Below, in pieces: positions 33,972 through 42,821 of a stretch of DNA of 64,000 nt (its first letter is position 1; each line of letters opens with the position of its first letter). Source of the DNA: Dactylosporangium roseum (lineage in GTDB: Bacteria > Actinomycetota > Actinomycetes > Mycobacteriales > Micromonosporaceae); assembly GCF_025264685.1 (NCBI RefSeq), contig NZ_CP073721.1:5757001-5821000 (forward strand). The letters are read 5' to 3'. The notes beneath the pieces were generated by a model. The model made no database searches, was not told where the DNA came from, and worked only from the letters and a program-made list of their open reading frames with translations. The translations under genes and the position numbers were made by a program.

Positions 33972-35045
33972 TCACCGCAGGGTGGCCAACATGGCTTCGG
34001 CGGCCATCTCGCGGTCGTCCGAGAGCAGCCGGAGATCGGCATCGACCATCATCGCCACGAGTTCCTCGAAGGACACCTCCGGCTTCCAGCCCAACTTCTG
34101 GCGGGCCCGGCTCGAATCCGCGCACAGGGAATCGACCTCGGCGGGCCTCAGTAGGCCGGGGTCGGCGCGCACGTAGTCGCGCCAGTCCAGGCCGACGTGC
34201 CGGAAGGCCAGGTCAACCAGCTCGCGGACGCTGTTGGTGACCCCCGTCCCGAGCACGAAGTCCTCCGGCCGGTCCTGGGCGAGCATCTGGACCATGCCCC
34301 GGACGTAATCGCCGGCAAAGCCCCAGTCCCGCTGGGCGTCGAGATTCCCCAGCCGCAGCTCGTCGTGCAGTCCGAGTTTGATCGCAGCGGCGGCGAGGGA
34401 GACCCGTCGGGTGACGAATTGCGGTCCGCGCAACGGGGATTCATGATTGAACAGAATTCCCGACACTGCGAACATTCCATAGGATTCGCGGTAGTTCTGC
34501 ACCATGTAGTGGCCGAATACTTTGGCGACCCCGTAGGGGCTGCGCGGATGAAATACCGTCTGCTCATTCTGCGGCGTGCGCCTGACTTTTCCGAACATTT
34601 CGGAGGACGACGCCTGATAGAAGCGTGGGCAGTTCGCCCCAGGGGTAACCGACGCGGTGACACCCGCGACCACGCGCACGGCCTCCAGTATGCGCAGCAC
34701 ACCCACGCCGGTGATTTGCGCGGCCGTATTCGACTGGCGCCAGGAAACCGGCACGAACGACAGTGCCCCGAGATTGTAGACCTCGTCGGGCTGGGCAGTC
34801 TCCACCGCCGCGATCAGGCTGGATTGGTCGAGCAGGTCACCGGAAAGGAGCTTGATTTCGGGTCGGAGTGGGCGCCGGTTGGGATCACAGACCGATCTCT
34901 GGCCGCGCACGACCCCGAAGACCTGATAACCTTCGGACAGGAGCTGCTCGGCGAGGTAAACACCATCCTGGCCCGTTATGCCGGTGATCAGCACTCTCCT
35001 GGCCAGGGTAGCCTCCCCACGAACGGGCGACTGATCGTGCCGCAA
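33972..35045 (-). CDS. gmd: GDP-mannose 4,6-dehydratase
   Basis: This 357-residue extended SDR converts GDP-mannose to GDP-4-keto-6-deoxymannose. Signature pieces are ITGITGQDGVYLAEQLL, SSSEMFGK, the catalytic YGVAK, FNHESPLRGPQFVTR and WRDYVRADPGLLRPAEVD, all characteristic of Gmd and distinct from dTDP-glucose dehydratase. It is the first gene of the leftward operon. The start is unclear: the only upstream starts are TTG at 35045 and a GTG within RRVLITG, and GGGGAGG lies between them. No dTDP-sugar synthase genes are present, so the downstream 2,3-dehydratase may accept a GDP-sugar, or housekeeping enzymes may supply dTDP-sugars. Confidence 0.92.
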   Translation of the reverse strand: MRHDQSPVRGEATLARRVLITGITGQDGVYLAEQLLSEGYQVFGVVRGQRSVCDPNRRPLRPEIKLLSGDLLDQSSLIAAVETAQPDEVYNLGALSFVPVSWRQSNTAAQITGVGVLRILEAVRVVAGVTASVTPGANCPRFYQASSSEMFGKVRRTPQNEQTVFHPRSPYGVAKVFGHYMVQNYRESYGMFAVSGILFNHESPLRGPQFVTRRVSLAAAAIKLGLHDELRLGNLDAQRDWGFAGDYVRGMVQMLAQDRPEDFVLGTGVTNSVRELVDLAFRHVGLDWRDYVRADPGLLRPAEVDSLCADSSRARQKLGWKPEVSFEELVAMMVDADLRLLSDDREMAAEAMLATLR

Positions 35046-36059
35046 GTCGCCGCTATTGGAAACGCCTTATGTAATGGCGTCTCCGGTAGCTTACGCCGGG
35101 CCTGCCGGGAACAATAGAAGTGAATGCGTTTAGTAGTGAATCTACTAGTGCGGCGATCCGGTTCGTAGGAGGTCTTCGCAGGTCGCGAGGGCTCTGCGAA
35201 TGACCGGCCGAGTCCGACGGGCCGCGAATGGATCTCGACCGGCGCAGCCAACAGCCGGTCCGTCGCCGCCGTAGAAGCGGCCCGAGCAGCTATTCGACAG
35301 ACCCACTATGTGCAGACATTCGGCACCACCGGCACACCACTGTGGTTCCCTCGTAGCGTGGCGGCGAGGACATGAGCGATAGAGGCGCACAGCCGAGTGA
35401 GACGCCGGTTCATCGGGAGTTTCGCGCGGGCGCGGTCCCGATCGTTCGGAAGACCGGTGAGTCGGCTGCGGCCGGACACCAGTTTCGCACCCGCGCCGAG
35501 GCCCGCCCGAAGATCGTCACCTGGACCGCCGGCTTCTGCAGCCAGCGCCGACGCTCCGTCCGCGACTGACAGTCACCGACGGGAACGATCATCAACAATC
35601 CATAATGTTGACACCCGGCCGCATACTGCTTCCTCCACGTTTCCAGGAGACTGCCAGCTATTGAAAAAACTCTCAGCGAATTCGCAGCAGTGAGTTTTGC
35701 CACACACAGGCCGCTGGCAATCACCGCTCGATACGCTTCCGAATGATCCTCCGGGTGACAGCCGACCGCTTGATGGCTATATTCATAGACGTCCATGTTA
35801 TCTAGGCGGTCATCCCGCCAGAGCGCACCCGGAGCACCTTTGGCTCTTCTGCTAGCGTGAATCTGCCGACGGCGGGCGCGGCGGTACCTGACCACAGCAG
35901 GTAATTGTGCGCCTTGCCGCCGGTTGCCATGGCCTCGTCTCCTCCCTAGCAAGCTCCGACCACTCCACCCGGCGCCCTGGCTGCGTGGGGCTGCCTCATG
36001 GAACGGGATGGAACACCTAGAGGGTGACGCATGACAGGCGATCAATACCTGGGGAGCAT
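35046..36059. promoter_or_regulatory. 1-kb non-coding control region between gmd operon and regulator
   Basis: This long gap separates the divergent gmd operon and the StrR-like gene. It holds CACTAGT on the minus strand (35144-35150) next to an inverted repeat, and A/T-rich patches around 35090-35150 and 35570-35810. The open frames here, including a 291-codon one on the minus strand, have Arg/Ala-rich content without domains and I do not treat them as genes. I looked for the StrR-type operator GTTCGACTG-N11-CAGTCGAAC and did not see it. Confidence 0.5.
35131..35147. repeat. Inverted repeat TAGTAG-TGAAT-CTACTA near gmd start
   Basis: TAGTAG and CTACTA are exact 6-bp inverted copies around TGAAT, in an A/T-rich spot about 90 bp upstream of gmd. 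It overlaps the CACTAGT site read on the minus strand. The size and position suit a regulator operator or part of the promoter; a transcript hairpin is also possible. Confidence 0.4.
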
Positions 36060-37112
36060 ATGCGTTACGGACCTGCCTTACCTCAATCCGACCCGCTTCT
36101 GACGTCCCCCCCGCCTGGCGCGGCCGCTGCGCACGAATTTCCGGCGCAGCGGGGCGCGTCAGAGCCGGACCGGTGTGCCACGAGGGTGCCGGTAACAGCG
36201 CTGCTTGCCGCCGATTCGCCGCGGCTCGGCGGCGAAGACGGCGAGCACATCCGTATGCTCGCCGAGGCCGGAGACAACCTTCCACCGATCATCGTGCATC
36301 GCCAGACCATGCGCATCGTCGACGGCATGCACCGCTTGGCCGCGGCGGTCCTGCGCGGTGACGAGACCATCGAGGTACGCTTCTTCGACGGCACCGACCG
36401 GGAGGCGTTCGTTCTCGCCGTCCGGGCCAACATCACGCACGGGCGCCCGTTGTCGCCGCAGGACCGGGTCAGCGCCGTCGGGCGAATCATCCGCGACAAT
36501 CCGGAATGGTCGGACCGCGCGATCGCAAGCGCCATCGGTCTCGGCCCGAGCACCGTCGGCTCGATCCGCAAGCAGATCGAGCCCCACGACGACATCGTCC
36601 GGGGTGCCGAGACACGAGTCGGCCGCGACGGGCGACGCCGGCCCGTCGACAACTCGGAGGGTCGGCGGCGAGCCGCTGGAGTCATTCGTGAGACCCCGGA
36701 CCTGCCGCTACGCGAGGTCGCCCGATTGGCCGGCGTCTCGCCGACGACCGCGCAGGACGTGCGTAAACGCCTGAGCCGCGGCGACGAGCCGGTGCTGTCG
36801 GGGCAGTCGATCCGGGAGGGCCGCGACGGGCGGAGGCGCCGCAACGCGCGCCAGGTGGTCGATGAGCCCCGGCAGGCGGGACTGGAGAAGGTGCTGGAGG
36901 GGCTGCAACGCGACCCGTCGCTGCGTTTCAGCGAGTCCGGCCGCATCTTGATCCGGTGGCTGAGCAGTCACGCGGTCCGCTTCGAGGACTGGCTAGAGCT
37001 GTCGAAAGACCTGCCCGCGCACTGTAGCTACGTTCTCGCCGACCTGGCGCGTCGGATGTCCGCCGAGTGGCAGAAGATCGCCAACGAACTGCAGATCATG
37101 GACGAGACGTGA
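36060..37112 (+). CDS. StrR-like pathway activator (ParB/KorB-type)
   Basis: This 350-residue protein is the size of StrR, the streptomycin-cluster activator, and shares its plan. An N-terminal ParB-like nuclease-fold domain (VTALLAADSPRL, PIIVHRQTMRIVDGMHRL, VRFFDG) is followed by a helix-turn-helix region (WSDRAIASAIGLGPSTV, LPLREVARLAGVSPTTA). The ATG at 36060 gives exactly that length and has GGGGAG close upstream; a GTG at 36024 is in frame. Members such as StrR and NovG switch on their own biosynthetic operons. It lies at the cluster edge before the IS-rich region, and is transcribed away from gmd. Confidence 0.85.
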   Translation: MRYGPALPQSDPLLTSPPPGAAAAHEFPAQRGASEPDRCATRVPVTALLAADSPRLGGEDGEHIRMLAEAGDNLPPIIVHRQTMRIVDGMHRLAAAVLRGDETIEVRFFDGTDREAFVLAVRANITHGRPLSPQDRVSAVGRIIRDNPEWSDRAIASAIGLGPSTVGSIRKQIEPHDDIVRGAETRVGRDGRRRPVDNSEGRRRAAGVIRETPDLPLREVARLAGVSPTTAQDVRKRLSRGDEPVLSGQSIREGRDGRRRRNARQVVDEPRQAGLEKVLEGLQRDPSLRFSESGRILIRWLSSHAVRFEDWLELSKDLPAHCSYVLADLARRMSAEWQKIANELQIMDET

Positions 37113-37239
37113 GCGAACTCGCGGACGGTGACATCAGCGCCCCGCCGCCGGTGACGGTCCGGATGGCGCGCAGCAGGTCTTCGGCGATTCACGGCGGCCG
37201 AGCGGCGAGGATCCGGGCGAATGCCGGCGAAACGGGCGT
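37113..37239. other. Short gap between the regulator and IS debris
   Basis: I see no gene in these 127 bases. The sequence runs from the regulator's stop codon into decayed transposase DNA, so it marks the approximate right border of the biosynthetic cluster. Confidence 0.4.
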
Positions 37240-37531
37240 CCCGCGCTTGCCGGTGTGGCGCGGCAGAACTCCGGGACGGCGGGCCGATCGAGAACGCTCA
37301 GGTGGGTGTGTTCCTGGCGTATGCCTCGCCGCGGGGGCGGGCGTTGATCGATCGGGAGCTTTATAATATCTGCCGAAGGAGTGGACCACCGACCGGCAGC
37401 GGTGTCGGGAGGCTGGGGTCCCGGACGCGGTGCGGTTCGCGACGAAACCGTTGCGACGCAGGGATGGTGGAGCGGGCGATCGAGGCGGATGTGCCGTCCG
37501 GTTGGTTGACGGGTGATGAGGCTTACGGGCA
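37240..37531 (+). pseudogene. IS701-family transposase remnant
   Basis: Pieces of an IS701-type DDE transposase can be read in successive frames: RQNSGTAG, then IENAQVGVFLAYASPRG and ALIDRELY, then PKEWTTDRQRCREAGVPDA, then GWLTGDEAYGQ. These match in order the intact transposase at 48.6 kb and the split one at 45 kb. At least two frameshifts separate them, so it is dead. The remnant stops where the ISAs1 element begins. Confidence 0.8.
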
Positions 37532-38892
37532 GGGGCATTGCGTAGTCGGGCATCGGGGCGTTGAGCAGGGGTTTCGAGGGGTGGTTGGCCTCTGGGGAGG
37601 CGACGGAAGCGGGTGAGGCCGCATCGGTGATCATGGAGTTCTCGACGCTCCGGACCACCGCAAGGACCTCACCCGCAGATGGCATCATCTCTCATCGCCG
37701 CACTGACCGTTACCGCACCCGGCAGGGACTGCGGACCGGCGCCGGTCACCGACCGTGAACACCGTGGGCTGCTCCACGTCCTGGCCGCTGTTGCGGACCC
37801 TCGTGATCCGCGGGGCGTGCGCTACCCGCTGACCGCGCTGCTCGCGGTGGCGGTGTGCGCCGTGATGGCGGGCGCATCGTCGTTCGCCGCAATCACGGAC
37901 TGGTTGCACGACCTCGACGAACGCGCCCGGCAGCGGCTCGGGTTCACCGACGGGGTGCCGGCCGGCACGACCGTGTGGCGGCTGCTGACCCGCCTGGACG
38001 ACCGGCAGCTCAGCACCGTCCTCGCCAGCTAGCTGCGGACCCGCGCCCGCAGTCCGAAACGGCCGGGGCGGCACCGCACCGTCGTCGCCGTCGACGGCAA
38101 GACCCTGCGTGGCGCGCACCTTGCCGGCGGCCGGCAGGTGCACCTGCTGTCCGCCGCTGGACACCGGCACCGGCATCGTCCTGGCCCAGGCCATCGTGGA
38201 CGCCAAGAGCAACGAGATCCCGGCGTTCACGCCGCTGCTCGACGCAGTCGAGACCACCCTGGGCAGCCTGGACGGGGTCCTGTTCATCGCCGACGCCCTG
38301 CACACCCAGACCGGCCACGCCGAGGAGGTCACCCGCCGCGGCGCGCACCTCATGGTCCAGGTGAAGGCCAACCAGCCGACCCTCTTCCAACAGCTCAAAC
38401 GCCTGCCGTGGGCACAGGTCCCGGCCGGTGACCGCACCCGCGACCGCGGCCACGGCCGCCGCGAGACCCGCACCGTCAAAGCCCTCACCGTCGCCACGCC
38501 CGGCGGTATCGCGTTCCCGCACGCCCAACAAGCCGTCCGGATCACCCGAACCCGTGTCGTAGCAGGCAAAACCAGCCGCGAAACCGCCTACCTCACCGTG
38601 TCACTACCCGCCGCCGAGGCGCTGCCACGCGAACTGCAGACCTGGATACGCCGGCACTGGCACATCGAAAACATGATCCACAACGTGCGAGACGTGACCT
38701 TCCGTGAAGACCACCACCAGGCCCGGACCGGCACCGGACCCGCCGTCATCGCCACTCCGCGCAACACCGCCATCGGCTACCACCGCACCACCGGCGCCAC
38801 CAACATCGCCCGCGCCACCCGCCAAGCCAACCGCCGCTCACACGACCTGATCACCAACGTGACCAGCGGTTACCCGACTATGCAATGACCCC
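37532..38892. mobile_element. ISAs1-family insertion sequence (inactive)
   Basis: The ends are near-perfect inverted repeats. GGGGCATTGCGTAGTCGGG at 37532-37550 pairs with CCCGACTATGCAATGACCCC at 38873-38892, with one mismatch and one extra base. The 1.36-kb size and the enclosed transposase fit the ISAs1 family. No target duplication is visible: the left flank is IS701 debris and the right flank is a truncated gene, so DNA was probably lost on one side. Confidence 0.8.
37679..38888 (+). pseudogene. ISAs1-family transposase, broken
   Basis: The N-terminal part (LLHVLAAVADPRDPRGVRYP and VMAGASSFAAITDW) runs to a TAG at 38030-38032. The same frame resumes with VVAVDGKTLRGAHL, which holds the first catalytic Asp region. 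Near 38150 a frameshift moves the reading to GIVLAQAIVDAKSNEIP, VLFIADALHTQTGHA and QTWIRRHWHIENMIHNVRDV, with the second Asp and final Glu. One nonsense and one frameshift mutation therefore inactivate an otherwise full-length transposase. Confidence 0.85.
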
Positions 38893-40955
38893 GGTCGATC
38901 TCCCAGGCTCGCACCGATGCCAGCGAGAAGATCTCGACGTTCACCGATCTGGCGAGAGCGATCCGTCCGGCAAGCACCGACGAGGCGAGGGCCTTCTTCG
39001 GACGGGCAATCGACACCGCCGACAAGATCGGTGATGACGTGAGGCGCCGATTGGACGCGATTTACGCCGTCGCGCGTCAGGCATCGAAGGTGGGCGAGGA
39101 CAGCGAACGCGCCTACCTCACGGCCAGGACATTCGAAGCGCTCGCGGAGTACCTCGGCGACGCCGCCGACCACGAGCGATGCATCCAGACTGTTGCGCAG
39201 TTCAGCAGATCTAGTGCCGTTGCGCTGGCCGGGAGATGGCGCAGCCGGCGGTTCGGGGCGGCCGACCGAGTATTGCAGGCGCTGCTGGAGTTCGAGACCG
39301 GACTGTCTACGCGCGCGTCGAACGGTGCGGTGGCGTTGCTCCCGTTGGCGGAGACGTTCGATGTTCGCGGCGTGCTCAAGGACTCGCTGCAGTCGGGCAC
39401 GGTCGACGCCGCGCGGCTGTTCGACGTCGTCAGCCGCTATGACCGCACGGCCTGGCATCACCGCGAGTACTTCGACGAGCTCCACGCCTTGGCGCGCCGG
39501 TTCTCAGTCGACCTCGACAGAACGAGCTACGCGCACGACAGCTACCGACAGCGCGTCTTCGATCCGCAGAAGCACTCGTCGCACTACACCAGCAGTTCGT
39601 GGTTCGATCGCGACGCGACGTATGAGGCGCGCCGCACAGCAGACCTCCAAGCCCTGAACTCGCTGGATCTCAGCGACCCAGACGACCTCGAAGCCGCCCG
39701 CCGTATGTGCGAGAACCAAGAGCGCAGCGTCCACACCAACGACTTCGTCGATGCCGTGCTTGCCACCCCGGCGCGCCACCTCAGCAGAGCGATCGGAAAC
39801 GTTCGTAACAACAGCCGCCTGAGCGCGTACATCTACCGCTCACTGCTGGAACGACTGACGGCCGCCAGCGGCCTACCCCGCGCAACGGTTGACGCCACGC
39901 GGGATCTTGCTCTTCATGCGGTTCACCGATTCTGCGATCAGATCGCAGGGGCCTACAGGTATCAGGGGCTGGAACCGGAACTGCTGAGTCGTGCCACCGG
40001 TCGCCGGTCCGATGACCTGTACGACCTTGCGCTGGTCGAGGTCGGTGCCCGTGGCGACTTCCTCGACGCCGACGCCTGCTTCGGTCTGGTCTACACGCTC
40101 GCTCCGCGGCTGCTACCTGAACAGGCAAGGGATGCGTTCGACCAGGCTATAGCGGAACTCGACTACCTCAATGACGCGGATACAGGCGATGGACCGTGGC
40201 GCGCTGACCTGGCTCCATCGGATGACCTGCACCGCTGTGTCGCCGGCTACATCTGGTCAGTACTGGCCGACCCCGACGAATCGATCCGCTGGCGGGCCGC
40301 CCACGCCGTACACCTGCTATGCGAACTTGGAGCCCAAGCAGAGCTACGAGCGCTCGCTGAATTCGCTGGAACAGTTACAGGCGGACCGTTCAATGACGCT
40401 CGCCTGCCCTTCTACGACAAGAACGCGCTGATGTGGCTTCTGTTGGCGATCGAACGCGCCAGCACCGACTCCGCCGCAGAACTGGGGGTCTTCGAAGACA
40501 TACTCCGCAAGGCCGCGTTTGGCACCGAGCAGCACATACTGCTTCGGGAGGCGGCACGACATGCGCTGACCGCCCTAGACGACCACGGCGTGATAGACGT
40601 CGGCAGCAGCGGACGCGACCGCCTTGCGGCAGCCAACCGTCCAGTCGGCCAGGTGCTCGAAAGGACACGGCGCCCATCCTGGTATCAACGAACTCGCCGA
40701 GCAGCCGGCGACGGCTACGAGTTCCGGTTCGACTTCGACGAGCACTGGATCGAGCCGCTCGCAAGGTGCTTCGGACTGCAGGTCGACGACGTCACACGAC
40801 GAATTAGTGATGTGATCACCGGGTCCTGGGCGGTAGAAGTGTCGGCCGGCCGTGCCCAAGACCCACGCCAGATCCGGAACATTCTCAAGGACGAGAGTAC
40901 CTTCTACTACAAGAGCGACATGCCAACCGTCCACGACCTCGACTTCTACCTAAGA
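38893..40955 (+). pseudogene. Large orphan protein fragment, truncated at both ends
   Basis: A continuous frame runs from the ISAs1 edge to the IS5 edge, about 685 codons, with no start codon that fits: coding-like sequence (SEKISTFTDLARAIRPAS) extends upstream of the first GTG at 39039. I do not recognise the protein. It is helical, rich in Ala, Arg and Asp, with many short helix pairs, e.g. around RWRAAHAVHLLCELGAQAELRALAEFA, suggesting TPR/HEAT-like repeats such as those of STAND or effector ATPases. The last 12 codons and stop come from the IS5 end. Its lower-GC, more mixed codon use differs from the cluster. Confidence 0.6.
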
Positions 40956-41844
40956 GGTCCTAACAAAGTCGTACGACGTGTCGGTACGTGATGATGCAGG
41001 TGGCGAGGCCGAGGAACGCTTCGTGAATGTCGTCGCGGCGTTCCCAGCGGATGCGGAGCCGTTTCATGCCGTGGTACCAGGCGATCGTGCGCTCGATCAC
41101 CCACCTGTACACGCCCAGGCCGGAGCCGTGGGGCTGGCCTCGGCGCGCGATGCGTGGTCGGACGCCCTTGGCCCGCACGGCCTTGCGGTACTTGTCGTGG
41201 TCGTAGGCGCGGTCGGCGAACACCTCGTCCGGCCGCTGCCGGGGCCGTCCGCGGCGGCCTCGTACCGGCGGGACCTTGTCGATCAGCGGGAGCAGTTCGG
41301 TGACGTCGTTGCGGTTGCCGCCGGTCAGTGACACGGCCAGGGGAATACCGGCGCCCTCGGTCAGGACGTGGTGCTTCGAGCCCGCTCGGGCGCGGTCGAC
41401 CGGGCTCGGGCCGCTTTTGGGCCACGTCGCGCCGCCCGCACGTGCGAGGAGTCGATGACCGCCCTGGACCAGTCCAGCTTCCCAGCACTCTGCAGCTCGG
41501 CAAGCAGCAGTTCGTGCAGCCGCTGCCACACTCCGGCGGAGTTCCACTCCTCCAGGCGCCGCCAGCAGGTCATCCCGGACCCGAACCCCAGTTCCTGGGG
41601 CAAGAACTCCCACTGGATCCCGGTGTGCAGCACAAACAGAATGCCGGACAACACCTGCCGGTCCGGCACCCGCGGCCGACCCGGACGCCGTGGGTCGCGC
41701 TTGGGCTTGGGCAGCAACGGCTCGATGCGCTGCCACAGCCCGTCCGGTACGATCCACGGCGGCTGCTCACCACGCCTCACGGCCGAAGATGTTAGATCAT
41801 CCTCCACAAAGGACGGAAGACCCTCGCTCAAATTTGTTAGGACC
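40956..41844. mobile_element. IS5-family (IS427-type) insertion sequence
   Basis: GGTCCTAACAAA at 40956-40967 and TTTGTTAGGACC at 41833-41844 are perfect 12-bp inverted ends of an 889-bp element. One more base pairs on each side. The size, ends and two-frame transposase fit the IS427 subgroup of IS5. Target duplication is not obvious: the left flank is the orphan gene and the right flank is 5 bp from another element's end. It looks structurally intact. Confidence 0.85.
40960..41831 (-). CDS. IS427-type transposase in two overlapping frames (programmed -1 shift)
   Basis: ORFA (41361-41831) begins MSEGLPSFVEDDLTSS and carries IVPDGLWQRIEPLLP and AVIDSSHVRAARRGPK with the first Asp. ORFB continues one base back with KSGPSPVDRARAGSKHHVL, VFADRAYDHDKYRK and RRWVIERTIAWYHG-like residues that supply the remaining Asp and Glu. 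The frames meet at CCCAAAA (minus strand, complement of 41415-41421), a textbook slippery heptamer. The joined protein would be about 290 residues with a full DDE set, so the element may still be active. Confidence 0.82.
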
Positions 41845-42821
41845 TATAATACTCCAGCCGCACTTCAAGGAGGCCGAGTCTTCGCTGGTAGTGGCTGGTT
41901 CTGGCTCTGAACTGATGGCGTCGGCGCCATCGTGACCATCGATCGATGTGCTCGCCTGGTCGGATGGTGGTGATCAGGTGTGCCAGGAGACGTCGGACCT
42001 CGCCGAGGGTGAGCGGGATGAGTCCCTGTTGGTCGGGTGCGGTGCCCCTTTTTCCGCGTTCGTGGCGGTGACCGTGAGGAAGGCGTGGGCAACCATAACG
42101 AGAGTTATGTGGCGGTACCAGGCGTCGTAGCGGCGGACCTGGTAGTGGTCGGTGCGACACGAGGTCGCACAGTTCCGAGTGAACACGCAGGTAGGAGGCC
42201 GTCTATGGCGGTTGCGTGATTCTGGGCGAGTGTTCGACGCCTGTCTCCGCCTCGACGTGCGTCGCGGGTAATTGCGGGGTGCGAAGCTCGGGGTAGAAGC
42301 CCAAGGGTCTCCGATTCGTCCGGTGACCACAGGCAAGGAGAAGGCCGGACGGGTGAACACCAGTGAACCCTCGATGACGCCTCGTGAATCAGATCCCCGG
42401 GTGGACGGAGTGTGACCGGGGAACAGGGCCCGGCCGTTGGGAGACGGCAGGCGGCGACCGGGGAAGACCAGCCGGTCGCGGGAACACCGCCGGCCTCGGG
42501 GTATAGAGGGCGCCCAACCCGGCCGTGTCTCGGAGGTGCGGAACGTGGAAACCCCGTCCGGGTCCAGGTGCTCGATGCCTGGTAGGCCGACCGTAAGGGG
42601 AGCTGATGCTTTGGTGGGAACAGGACGCTCAAGAAGCGAATGCCGGTGCGCCGAAAGGCGGCAGGAAACCGCAGCGTATGGCCGTGCTCCTGACGGTTGG
42701 TGCGGATAACTGGCCGGATACCGGTCCTGGTGGCCGGGCCTGAAAGGGCGCTGACGTGAGCAGGTGGCTGGTGAAGACCGAGATCGTGAGTCGTGGGAGC
42801 CGAGGGGCAAGTTGGACACCG

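Noticed and set aside
35410..36285. A 291-codon minus-strand frame in the gmd/StrR gap
   Set aside because: No recognisable motif, poor start context, overlaps the 5' part of the regulator gene.
1..37112. StrR-type operator sites (GTTCGACTG-N11-CAGTCGAAC)
   Set aside because: Looked for in the main gaps by eye and not found; only partial half-sites such as TCGAAC occur.
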